Assembly: GCF_021729015.1 (NCBI RefSeq)
Contig: NZ_JAJQQZ010000003.1
Coordinates: 248,001-312,000 of the forward strand
Length of the DNA stretch: 64,000 nucleotides
Direction: 5' to 3'
Source of the DNA: Halobacterium rubrum
GTDB lineage: Archaea > Halobacteriota > Halobacteria > Halobacteriales > Halobacteriaceae
Shown in pieces: positions 17,353 through 24,919 of the stretch. The notes beneath the pieces were generated by a model. The model searched no databases, was not told where the DNA came from, and saw nothing but the letters and a program-made list of their open reading frames with translations. How positions within the stretch are numbered: position 1 is the stretch's first letter; each line of letters begins with the position of its first letter. The position numbers and the translations under genes are program-made.

Positions 17353-17937
17353 ATGACTGACGAAGGGGCCGAGGTGCTCGTGGTGGACGACGACGAAGCA
17401 CTCACAGACGTCTACGCCGCCTGGCTCGCCGACGAATACGACGTGGAGACGGCCACGACGGGCTCCACTGCCCTCCAGACGCTGGACGGCAGCGTCGACG
17501 TGGTGTTGCTCGACCGGCGGATGCCCGGCCTCTCCGGCGAGGACGTCCTCGGCAAAATCCGGCAGGCCGAGTACGACTGCCGCGTCGCGATGGTCACCGG
17601 TGTCCGACCGAGCACGGACGTCGTCGAACTCGGCTTCGACGAGTACCTCCTCAAGCCCGTGGACCGTGATGACCTCCAGAGCACGGTCGAGACGCTACTC
17701 GACCGCATGGAGTACGACGACAAACTCCAGGAGCTGTACTCGCTGATGTCCAAGCGCGCCCTCCTCGAATCCGAGTCCGAGGACGGCAGCGTCACCCTCG
17801 ACGACTCCTACGAGCAACTCGTGGACCGAATTCAGGACCTCCGCGCGCAGATCAACGAGACTGTGACGGAGTTCGGTCACGACGACTTCCGGGTGGCGTT
17901 CCGCGACCTGCCCAACGAGCAGACGGGCAGCGACTGA
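17353..17937 (+). CDS. Response regulator with HalX domain
   Basis: This 194-residue protein has an N-terminal receiver domain (about 8-115) with acidic pocket D12-D14, phospho-acceptor D54 (VLLDRRMPG), T82 and K101 (YLLKPVD). The C-terminal helical HalX domain (about 118-185, YDDKLQELYSLMSKRALLE...) is specific to haloarchaea. There is no HTH, so output is probably protein-protein. The kinase gene starts 4 bp after the stop codon and is the likely partner. HalX regulators are not well understood functionally. Confidence 0.92.
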   Translation: MTDEGAEVLVVDDDEALTDVYAAWLADEYDVETATTGSTALQTLDGSVDVVLLDRRMPGLSGEDVLGKIRQAEYDCRVAMVTGVRPSTDVVELGFDEYLLKPVDRDDLQSTVETLLDRMEYDDKLQELYSLMSKRALLESESEDGSVTLDDSYEQLVDRIQDLRAQINETVTEFGHDDFRVAFRDLPNEQTGSD

Positions 17938-17941
17938 CCGA

Positions 17942-19897
17942 ATGGACCGACAAGGACGCTTCCTCTCGACCGTTCGCAGGGCCGCACACGATGCGGACCG
18001 TGTCACCGACCTGCACGACGACGTGTGTCGTGCAGTCGTCGACGCGGGGTCAGCGTACGCGTACGTGTACGGAGCACACGACGAGGGCGTGCTGGCAGCC
18101 GCAGGCATCGACGACCCGGACCCGCCGGCGTCGCCACCGCCGGACGACGCCGTCGAGACTGTCGACGGGCCGACTGGCGTCGAACTGCACGTGCCACTGA
18201 CCGACAGCGACAACCGCCACGGCACGCTCGCGTTCTCGGCCGAGCACGGCGGGAACGGCGCGGCTGGCGACGACGACGACGACGACGACGAGCACGCCGA
18301 CGGCGAGGCCGTCGAGTGGGAGGACACGGACCCGCTGCTCGACCTCGGCGGGACCGTCGCGCTGGCCGCCGGGAAGCTCGACGCCGAAGCCGCGCGCGAC
18401 GACCTCGACGCCGAGCTCGCCGTCGAACGCCGCCAGTTCCGGAAGCTGCACAGCATCGCCGCCCAGATGGTCGGCTGCGAGGAGGAGCAGTCCATCTACC
18501 ACCTCGCCATCGACGCCGCGGAGAACATCCTCGACTTCGACATCTGCGGCATCGACGTCGCCCGCGACGGCTCCCTCGTGCCGGTCGCGCTCTCGACGGG
18601 ACTGGACTCCGAGGACTCCATCCAGCGTCCCGACGACGAGGGCGTCGCCGGACAGACCTACCAGGAGAACGAGCGAGTCATCGTCGACGACGTCGCGACC
18701 TACGAGGAAGCCGAACCCGCGAACGACGCCTACCGGTCGGTGCTCAGCGTCCCCATCCGGGAGGTCGGCGTGTTCCAGGCGGCCGCCAAACGCGAGGGCG
18801 CGTTCTCCGAGCGGGACGCAGAACTCGCGGAACTCCTCATGTCCCACGTCGGGGAGACGCTCAGCCGCCTGTGGTCCGACCAGGCGCTCCGGGAGAGCGA
18901 ACAGAAGTACCGGACGCTCATCGAGCAGAGCCACGACGCCGTCACCATCCACCAGCAGGACGGCTACGAGTTCGTGAACCACCGGGGAACGGAGCTGTTC
19001 GGCCGCAGCGAGGACGACATCCTCGGGTCGTCCGTCCGCGACGTCGTCCACCCAGACGACCACGAGAAGCTCACGCGGACGGACGGCGGCACAGCAGCCG
19101 TCGGGGACAGAGAGACGTTCGAGGCGCGCATCAGGCGGCCGGACGGCATTGTTCGGCACTGCGAGTTCTCCACCACGGTCATCACGTACCAGGGCGAACC
19201 GGCCGTGCTGGCGTCCATCCGGGACATCACGGAGCGCAAGGAACGCGAGCGCGAGCTGGAACGCCAGAACGAGCGCCTCGACCAGTTCGCGGGCGTCGTC
19301 AGCCACGACCTCCGCAGTCCGCTGAACGTCGCGGAGGGCAGCCTCGAGCTCGCCCGGGAGACCGGCGACGAGGAACACTTCGACCGAGCCAGCGACGCCC
19401 TCGACCGGATGAACTCGCTCGTGGAAGACGTGCTCGCGCTCGCCCGGCAGGGCCGGCTCGTCGACGAGACCGAGCGCGTCGCGCTCGGCGAAGTGGCCGC
19501 CGACGCCTGGGAGTCGATCGACGCACCCGAAGCCGCAGTCGACTACGACGTCGGCGACGTGCACGTGGACGCCGACCCCGGCCGGCTCCAGGAGCTCTTC
19601 GAGAACCTCTTCCGGAACGCCGTCGAGCACGGCGGCGACGCGGTGTCCGTGCGCGTCGGCACCCTCCCCGACGGGTTCTACGTCGAGGACGACGGGCCGG
19701 GTATTCCGGGCGGCGACCACGACGCGGTCTTCGACCGCGGCTTCACGTCGACGGAGGACGGCACCGGGTTCGGGCTCGCCATCGTCCGGGAGATCGCCGA
19801 AGCCCACGACTGGCAGGTCGCCGCCGTCCCGACCGACGGCGAGGACGGTGGCGGCGGCGCGCGTTTCGAAGTCACCGACATCACGACGTTCGACTGA
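17942..19897 (+). CDS. Sensor histidine kinase (GAF-GAF-PAS-HisKA-HATPase)
   Basis: This 651-residue soluble kinase probably phosphorylates the HalX regulator encoded 4 bp upstream. It has a degenerate N-terminal GAF-like domain (about 10-150) interrupted by a run of seven Asp (near 109-115), a clear GAF domain (about 165-315) and a PAS domain (about 325-445) ending in a PAC-like SIRDITERKERERELE linker. HisKA carries His at about 454 in VVSHDLRSPLN. The ATPase domain has the N-box ENLFRNAVEHGG (about 553), DDGPGIPGG and GTGFGLAIVREIA. No membrane helix is seen, so it senses a cytoplasmic cue or small ligand. Confidence 0.93.
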   Translation: MDRQGRFLSTVRRAAHDADRVTDLHDDVCRAVVDAGSAYAYVYGAHDEGVLAAAGIDDPDPPASPPPDDAVETVDGPTGVELHVPLTDSDNRHGTLAFSAEHGGNGAAGDDDDDDDEHADGEAVEWEDTDPLLDLGGTVALAAGKLDAEAARDDLDAELAVERRQFRKLHSIAAQMVGCEEEQSIYHLAIDAAENILDFDICGIDVARDGSLVPVALSTGLDSEDSIQRPDDEGVAGQTYQENERVIVDDVATYEEAEPANDAYRSVLSVPIREVGVFQAAAKREGAFSERDAELAELLMSHVGETLSRLWSDQALRESEQKYRTLIEQSHDAVTIHQQDGYEFVNHRGTELFGRSEDDILGSSVRDVVHPDDHEKLTRTDGGTAAVGDRETFEARIRRPDGIVRHCEFSTTVITYQGEPAVLASIRDITERKERERELERQNERLDQFAGVVSHDLRSPLNVAEGSLELARETGDEEHFDRASDALDRMNSLVEDVLALARQGRLVDETERVALGEVAADAWESIDAPEAAVDYDVGDVHVDADPGRLQELFENLFRNAVEHGGDAVSVRVGTLPDGFYVEDDGPGIPGGDHDAVFDRGFTSTEDGTGFGLAIVREIAEAHDWQVAAVPTDGEDGGGGARFEVTDITTFD

Positions 19898-19929
19898 CCA
19901 GCCCTCGGGCCACCGCCGCTACCGGCCGT

Positions 19930-20391
19930 TCACTCGATGCTCTCGTCTTCTTCGTCGTCGTTCTCGTGGAGGGAGGCAGCGATGTCCGCCAGTCCGTCGT
20001 CCGGCTGCCCGCGCGACTGGTAGGTCGCGTCCGCACCGGGCGCCCGCAGGCCGTACACGAACTCGGGCTCGACGACGTCGACGTGGACGGACCGGCCGGC
20101 CTCCAGTCCCTCGCGGTCGACCCACTCGCCGAGCCGGTTGTCGGCACCGCCGGGGTCCCGAGCGAGCCGCGGCGTGTCGTACGCCCCGCGGAACACCGGC
20201 GTGCCGTCCGCCGTACGGTCGACGCGCGCCCGATACTCGCTGCCGTCGACGACGACGCGAACCACGTCGCCGACGGGGAACGACGCCTCACCGTCCGTCG
20301 GCAGGCGGACTTCACGTCGCCGGGTGCCGCCCGCCCGGTCGACCGTGCCCACGACGGACGTCAGACTCTCGTGGGTTACGTGCTCGGTCAC
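19930..20391 (-). CDS. Conserved haloarchaeal hypothetical protein (DUF7112-like)
   Basis: This 153-residue protein is soluble and beta-rich in its first two thirds (TRRREVRLPTDG, VRVVVDGSEYRARVD). It then has a conserved RLGEWVDREGLEAGRSV block and an acidic tail. The pattern matches a haloarchaeal family I recall as DUF7112, with no known function. The GTG at 20391 matches the usual TE.V.HESL opening; a longer reading from 20418 is less likely. It is convergent with the histidine kinase. Confidence 0.72.
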   Translation of the reverse strand: MTEHVTHESLTSVVGTVDRAGGTRRREVRLPTDGEASFPVGDVVRVVVDGSEYRARVDRTADGTPVFRGAYDTPRLARDPGGADNRLGEWVDREGLEAGRSVHVDVVEPEFVYGLRAPGADATYQSRGQPDDGLADIAASLHENDDEEDESIE

Positions 20392-20439
20392 GCCCGACAC
20401 TGGGAGCCCGCCGGGCAAAACGCTCGCGGTCCGGGACCG

Positions 20440-20736
20440 CTACTCCAACCCGTGGCGGCGCTGCTGGACGGCCGCCCAGAGCTTGATGATGCCGCCGAGA
20501 ACCCCGCCGAACGTGGCGAAGACGACCGAGAACCAGACGAGTATCGCACTCATGTTGTTCCCGAACTGCTGGGTCGCCACCGAGTGCCACCCCAGCCCGA
20601 GCGCCGTCGTGAACGCGAAGACTGCGGCTACTTTGAGCGGCAGTGCGTACTGTTCCCCGAACCTGACTGCGCCTCGAAACCCGCGAACTAGTTCGGAGTC
20701 GGCCTCCGTCGCGGTCTCCGAGTCGAACAGTGCCAT
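20440..20736 (-). CDS. Small membrane protein with two predicted helices
   Basis: This 98-residue protein has an acidic N-terminal tail, a first hydrophobic segment (about 36-52, AAVFAFTTALGLGWH) and a second (about 62-85, AILVWFSVVFATFGGVLGG). I used the ATG at 20736; a GTG at 20748 would add four residues. No function can be assigned. It lies 48 bp upstream of the DUF7112-like gene on the same strand. Confidence 0.65.
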   Translation of the reverse strand: MALFDSETATEADSELVRGFRGAVRFGEQYALPLKVAAVFAFTTALGLGWHSVATQQFGNNMSAILVWFSVVFATFGGVLGGIIKLWAAVQQRRHGLE

Positions 20737-20850
20737 CGAGTCAGTCACTGTAGCGCCAGCCGGAAGAGGGCTGGGCCGACTTTCGCGCCCGTTCCGGGTT
20801 ACAAACTGGAAACGAACGACGGACCAGACGGCCCGGCTGACAGACCGATG

Positions 20851-20868
20851 CGTTCGACCCGTCGAACG
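20851..20868. repeat. 18-bp palindrome CGTTCGACCCGTCGAACG
   Basis: Eight-base arms CGTTCGAC and GTCGAACG flank a CC centre. It lies in the 260-bp gap between two divergent small membrane protein genes and is followed at once by an A-rich, TATA-like stretch (20870-20879). It could be an operator or an RNA hairpin. Nothing else in the gap is recognisable. Confidence 0.5.
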
Positions 20869-20996
20869 TGAAAAATTGTGGCGGCTCGCGAGGGCGACGC
20901 GGCGCAGGGCGGCATACGCAATGTGATATGGGTCTCGGCCCCGACCGGCTGCGCAGAGTCGGACGGCTTTTGCTGGTGGCCCTCGAAGATACGGGT

Positions 20997-21227
20997 ATGG
21001 ACGCGCCGACGCCGACCGAAGGGGGCTCGGGGAGCCGCAAACAGGCGGGGCTCGCGATTCTGCCGTTCCTGCTGCTCGGCCTCGCGGACGTCGTGCTCCT
21101 CCTCCAGTGGGGCCTGAACCCCCTGTGGGGGTTCGTCATCCTGCCGCCGATTCTGTTCATCAGCGTGCTCGGCTGGATTGCGTTCAAATCCGGGTTCATC
21201 CGCGACCGCGGGATGGCCGACGAGTAA
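20997..21227 (+). CDS. Small two-helix membrane protein
   Basis: This 76-residue protein has a polar Gly/Ser-rich N-terminus and two hydrophobic segments (about 17-36 and 40-62). The ATG at 20997 follows a T-rich element (GGCTTTTGC, about 20965-20973) at leaderless spacing. Upstream in-frame codons back to 20868 look non-coding. No function is known. It is convergent with the cyclase gene. Confidence 0.65.
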   Translation: MDAPTPTEGGSGSRKQAGLAILPFLLLGLADVVLLLQWGLNPLWGFVILPPILFISVLGWIAFKSGFIRDRGMADE

Positions 21228-21247
21228 CACGACCACTCCCAGTCAGC

Positions 21248-21877
21248 TCACGCTTCGGCGACGACGCGAGCGGGCGCGCCGTCGGCGTCGACTGGCAGTG
21301 GGTACGCGTGGACGACGACACGCACGGGGAGCCCAGAGAGGTTCCGCAGGTTCTCCAGAATCGGCAGCCCAGCCGCCAGCAGCGCGTGGTGGGCTGGGTA
21401 GCCCGAGGGCTCGCCGTCGCTCGCGCGAGCAGTCGGCGTCGGGTCGACGCTGGGGGCGTCTAGCCCCACCGCACAGCCAGCGTCGGCGCAGCGCTCGGCA
21501 GTCTCGGCGGCGAGGTAGGGGTGGTCGAAGTAGTCGTCGTCGCCCCAGCGGCCCGCGAAGCCCGTGTTGAAGACGACGAGGTCGGCATCCGGCTTCGCCG
21601 GCACGCGCCCGGCGCGAATCGGCTCGCGGTCACCGACGTCGGTGCAGTCGACGACGTGGGCGTCGAAGTTGAACGCCGAGACGTCGAAGTCGCCCAGCGA
21701 GGCGCCGTCCTCGCGGAGGTGGCTGGGCGCGTCGACGTGCGTCCCCGAGTGCGTGCTGCAGGCGAGTGCCGCCACCCGGTACCCGTCCTCGGCCATCGCC
21801 GCGTGTGGCGTCACCGACGCCGGCGGGTCGCCGGGGTACGGCTGGCCGGACGTCAGGTCGTGTGAGAGGTCGCGCAC
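21248..21877 (-). CDS. Cyclase family protein (kynurenine formamidase-like hydrolase)
   Basis: This 209-residue metal-dependent hydrolase has the family signature HSGTHVDAPSH (residues 43-53), whose His and Asp residues bind zinc or manganese. The opening RDLSHDLTSGQPYPGDPP and the later GLDAPSVDP block are also typical. Family members include kynurenine formamidase and isatin hydrolase, so the substrate is uncertain. The GTG at 21877 fits the conserved start; the upstream extension is arginine-rich shadow sequence. No tryptophan-degradation genes are nearby. Confidence 0.85.
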   Translation of the reverse strand: MRDLSHDLTSGQPYPGDPPASVTPHAAMAEDGYRVAALACSTHSGTHVDAPSHLREDGASLGDFDVSAFNFDAHVVDCTDVGDREPIRAGRVPAKPDADLVVFNTGFAGRWGDDDYFDHPYLAAETAERCADAGCAVGLDAPSVDPTPTARASDGEPSGYPAHHALLAAGLPILENLRNLSGLPVRVVVHAYPLPVDADGAPARVVAEA

Positions 21878-21975
21878 GCGACCACCGACGCGCCCGCACC
21901 CCCTGAATCCCTGGGACGGCTGCGGTCGAACGAACTGGGACCAGCAGTAAGCGTTAAGCCGGCCCTGCCGCAGGC

Positions 21976-22284
21976 ATGCGTATGGACGTGGTCGCTGCCC
22001 TCCCGTACGCCGCGCTGGCCGTGGCGCTGTTCGCCGGCGGGTGGGTGCTGTACCGTGCCGGCTCGATGACGGAAGTTCCCCTGTACGACGCCGAGACGGC
22101 CAGCGACCCGGCTTCGCTGTCTGTCGTGCTCGCTGCGTCACTGACGGCGTTCGGCGTCGTGACGCTGGCGTTCGCCGGCTTCCACGCCGCCGGCCGGAGC
22201 TCCGTCGTGGTCGTCGCTGGCTACGGCGTGGTCGTCCTCTGCATCGCGCTGGGGACGGCGTGGCGGACCCGCGCCTACGAGTAG
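21976..22284 (+). CDS. Small three-helix membrane protein
   Basis: This 102-residue protein has hydrophobic segments at about 6-24, 45-66 and 72-92, separated by a short acidic loop (YDAETASDPASL). It has no recognised motif. The start is the ATG at 21976 or the second ATG at 21982. Its last ten bases overlap the 3' end of the convergent amidohydrolase gene. Confidence 0.7.
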   Translation: MRMDVVAALPYAALAVALFAGGWVLYRAGSMTEVPLYDAETASDPASLSVVLAASLTAFGVVTLAFAGFHAAGRSSVVVVAGYGVVVLCIALGTAWRTRAYE

Positions 22285-23507
22285 TCGCCGTCGACCCGCC
22301 GGCCGTCCACGTACGTCTGTTCGACGTCCCGAACCGCCGAGATGTCCGCCAGCGGGTCCCCAGACAGCACCGCGAAGTCGGCGCACTGCCCAGGTTCGAG
22401 TGTCCCCACGTCGTCCCGAGAGAGGGTTCGAGCCGCCACGCGCGTCCCCGCCTGCAACGCGTCCATCTCCGTCATCCCGACCTCGTCGACGAACAGCTCC
22501 ATCTCGAGGGCGTTCTCGCCGTGGGGCACCAGGGCCGGCCCCATGAAGTCGGTGCCCGCCGCGACCGGGACGCCGGCCTCGTACGCGCGCTCGACGGCGT
22601 CGAGGTGCGCCTCGCGGGCCGCCCGCGACTTCTCCAGCCCCCACTCCGGGACGCCATGCTCGTCGCCGCGCTCGGTGATGCGGTGCATGATGGCCAGCGT
22701 CGGCACGAACGTCGCGTCCCGCTCGGCCAGCAGCTCCAGCCCCTCCTCGTCGAGGTGGAAGCCGTGCTCGATGGTGTCGACGCCGTTGCGCAGCGCCGCC
22801 TTGATTCCGGCTGCGCCCTGCGCGTGTGACGCCACCTGGACACCGACGCGGTCGGCCTCCGTCGTCATCGCCGCAATCTCCGCGTCCCTGAACTGCCGGA
22901 CGTCCGGCGTGTCGCGCTGACTCAACACGCCGCCCGTCGTCATTATCTTCAGGCAGTCGACGCCCTCCCGCAGCCGCTTGCGCGCCTCCTTTCGGCACTC
23001 CGCCTCGCCGTCGGCGAGCGTCGACAGCGGCGTCCCGTCCGCCACGCGCTCGTAGGAGACGCCGTGGACGTCGCCGTGGCCGGCCGTCTGCGAGATGGCG
23101 CGGCCGCTCGTGAACACGCGCGGCCCGCTCACCTCGCCGTCGCTGACAGCCGCCCGGAGCCCCAGCCCCACCGAGCTCCCGAGGTCGCGGACCGAGGTGA
23201 ACCCGGCGTCCGCCAGCCGACGGAGGTCCGTCGTCGCTCGCGCCGCTGCCTCCGAGTCAGGCGTCGCCAGCCAGTTCTCGATGTTCATCGAGCGCGCGCC
23301 CTGCAGGTGCACGTGCGCGTCCACGAACCCGGGCACGACGGTCGCGTCCGGGAGCGACTCTCTGTCGGCGCCAGCCGGCGCCTCGACGTCTTCTCGCGGC
23401 CCCACGGCCGCCACGCTGCCGTCCTCGTCGTCGACGACCAGTCGTGCGTCCTCGATAGCCTCGTCGCGCCGCCCGTCTACCAGCCGCCCCGCGTCGAACA
23501 CTCGCAT
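22275..23507 (-). CDS. Metal-dependent amidohydrolase (imidazolonepropionase/prolidase-like)
   Basis: This 410-residue cytosolic hydrolase has the TIM-barrel metal motif HVH (H65, H67 in GFVDAHVHLQ), a probable carboxylated lysine K187 (CLKIMTTGG), then H228, H248 and D320 (AAGTDFMGP). The composite beta domain is formed by the N-terminus and the C-terminal FAVLSGDPLADI segment. Relatives cleave Xaa-Pro dipeptides or cyclic amides such as organophosphorus or ochratoxin-like compounds, so the substrate is not set. The ATG at 23507 begins the conserved first strand. It overlaps the convergent small membrane gene by ten bases. Confidence 0.88.
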   Translation of the reverse strand: MRVFDAGRLVDGRRDEAIEDARLVVDDEDGSVAAVGPREDVEAPAGADRESLPDATVVPGFVDAHVHLQGARSMNIENWLATPDSEAAARATTDLRRLADAGFTSVRDLGSSVGLGLRAAVSDGEVSGPRVFTSGRAISQTAGHGDVHGVSYERVADGTPLSTLADGEAECRKEARKRLREGVDCLKIMTTGGVLSQRDTPDVRQFRDAEIAAMTTEADRVGVQVASHAQGAAGIKAALRNGVDTIEHGFHLDEEGLELLAERDATFVPTLAIMHRITERGDEHGVPEWGLEKSRAAREAHLDAVERAYEAGVPVAAGTDFMGPALVPHGENALEMELFVDEVGMTEMDALQAGTRVAARTLSRDDVGTLEPGQCADFAVLSGDPLADISAVRDVEQTYVDGRRVDGDYS

Positions 23508-23553
23508 ACCGGTCGGTCGGCCGCCCGGGAGAAAAGCGTTGGCGCCCCCGCAA

Positions 23554-24255
23554 TCACGCCGGCCGCCGGTACCCCTCGAGCGACTGCAGCGCGCGCTCGA
23601 CGAGGTCCGGGTCGTACGTCCAGAACCCGTAGAAGCCGCCCGATTCGCGCTCCTCGGCCAGCAGCGCCGACGACTGCTCGCGGTTCCCACCGCCGTCGAA
23701 CAGCACGAACCACGTCAGGGACAGCTCCTCGGCGTCCCGGCCGTGTACCGCGAACGGCGGGTCGCCGAGGTCCACGTCCGGCACCCCGTACACGTGCACG
23801 TCGAGGTCGCACTCCGCCAGCTGCTCGTACGTGTCTCGCTCCTTGCGGACGTTCGACAGCCGCTGGAAGCCCGTGTGGAGCTGGCCACTGTTCGCGCGCC
23901 ACGCCCGGTCCTCGATCTCCCGGGACGCCATCGTCATCTGGCGGCGGTCGTAGGACGTGAACGTCGTCCCGTCGAGGTGCTCCAGCAGCGGACTGTACGG
24001 CGCCTCGTCGCCGACCCGGTGGAGGTCCCTGGAGGTCAGTTCCCGGAGCGCGCCGGCGTCGACGGTTGCCAGCTCGTCGTCGCCGTCGAACAGCACCGCC
24101 CGCGGGTTCTCGTCCGTGTGCTCGTGCTCGATGGCGACGTGCTGGGAGGCGAAGTACTCGCGCACCGCCGACACGACGTCGGCGTCGCGCGGCGCGTACA
24201 CTGTGAGTGTCTTCTCGCGGCCCCGTACTTCGGCCATCAGGTGCCGGAGACTCAT
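23554..24255 (-). CDS. DICT sensory domain protein
   Basis: This 233-residue soluble protein matches the DICT (diguanylate cyclase and two-component) sensory family, common in haloarchaea as stand-alone proteins. It opens SLRHLMAEVRGREKTLTVYA, and the middle holds the RQMTMASREIEDRAWR helix and the FTSYDRR strand. The C-terminal half ends in a TWFVLFDGGG strand and the GFWTYDPDLVERAL helix. DICT domains are thought to sense small molecules or light-related signals, usually beside kinases. The ATG at 24255 is preferred over a GTG at 24264. Confidence 0.82.
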   Translation of the reverse strand: MSLRHLMAEVRGREKTLTVYAPRDADVVSAVREYFASQHVAIEHEHTDENPRAVLFDGDDELATVDAGALRELTSRDLHRVGDEAPYSPLLEHLDGTTFTSYDRRQMTMASREIEDRAWRANSGQLHTGFQRLSNVRKERDTYEQLAECDLDVHVYGVPDVDLGDPPFAVHGRDAEELSLTWFVLFDGGGNREQSSALLAEERESGGFYGFWTYDPDLVERALQSLEGYRRPA

Positions 24256-24313
24256 CAGCGACACTTCTCCCTTCCCCTACAAATGCGTTGTTCATATCCA
24301 GGGAGTCGCCCCA

Positions 24314-24322
24314 CCTTTTATG
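24314..24322 (+). promoter_or_regulatory. TATA box for the universal stress protein gene
   Basis: CCTTTTATG lies 25-33 bp before the ATG at 24347, which implies a leaderless mRNA. Confidence 0.6.
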
Positions 24323-24346
24323 GTCGCAGGCCGAGCCGTCCGGAGT

Positions 24347-24793
24347 ATGGACCGAGCGATTGCAGTCGTCGAAGCCAGCGACTCGGCGAAGGAACTCGTA
24401 CGGGAGGCGGGCGAGCTGGCCGCCGGTGTCGACGCGGAACTCGTCCTCCTGCACGTCACCACCGAAGACGAGTACAGCGAGCGCCGCGAGTCGATGGCGA
24501 GCATCCCCGACATCGACGTCAACTACACCATCGACGAGGCCCAGGACGGCGCCCGGAAGTTCGCGAAGGACATCGGGCGAGACGTGCTCTCGGACGTCGA
24601 AATCGACACCGAGTCCGTCGGTCGCGTCGGTGAGAAAGGCGACGAGATTCTCGAGCTCGCCGAGTCCACTGGCGCCGACCACATCTTCGTCGCGGGCCGC
24701 AAGCGCTCCCCGACCGGGAAGGCCATCTTCGGCGACGTCACCCAGCGAATCATCCTCGAGTTCGACGGCGCCGTCACCGTCGTCACGACCTGA
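24347..24793 (+). CDS. Universal stress protein (UspA family)
   Basis: This 148-residue single-domain USP has the alpha/beta fold. The first strand is AIAVVEAS, and the LVLLHV strand and the GDEILELAESTGADHIFVAGRKRS segment follow. The ATP-type motif (G-x2-G-x9-G-S/T) is only partly kept (GRKRSPTGKAIFGDVT). Such proteins bind ATP or AMP and act in stress survival. The gene has its own promoter and stands 92 bp from the divergent DICT gene. Confidence 0.9.
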   Translation: MDRAIAVVEASDSAKELVREAGELAAGVDAELVLLHVTTEDEYSERRESMASIPDIDVNYTIDEAQDGARKFAKDIGRDVLSDVEIDTESVGRVGEKGDEILELAESTGADHIFVAGRKRSPTGKAIFGDVTQRIILEFDGAVTVVTT

Positions 24794-24809
24794 TTCTCCC
24801 CGAAGTTCA

Positions 24810-24824
24810 TCCCACAGGGTGGGA
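24810..24824. terminator. Short hairpin after the universal stress protein gene
   Basis: TCCCAC and GTGGGA flank an AGG loop, 17 bp after the stop codon. It could help end transcription, but no T-rich tract follows, so this is weak. Confidence 0.25.
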
Positions 24825-24919
24825 CTACTCCCGTCGTGACCTGAAGACAGCTCCCGGCCGCCTCGCGGGAGTGCGACGCACGGCCGGGAGTGCACGTCGC
24901 GAGCGTCGCCTGCCAGCCC

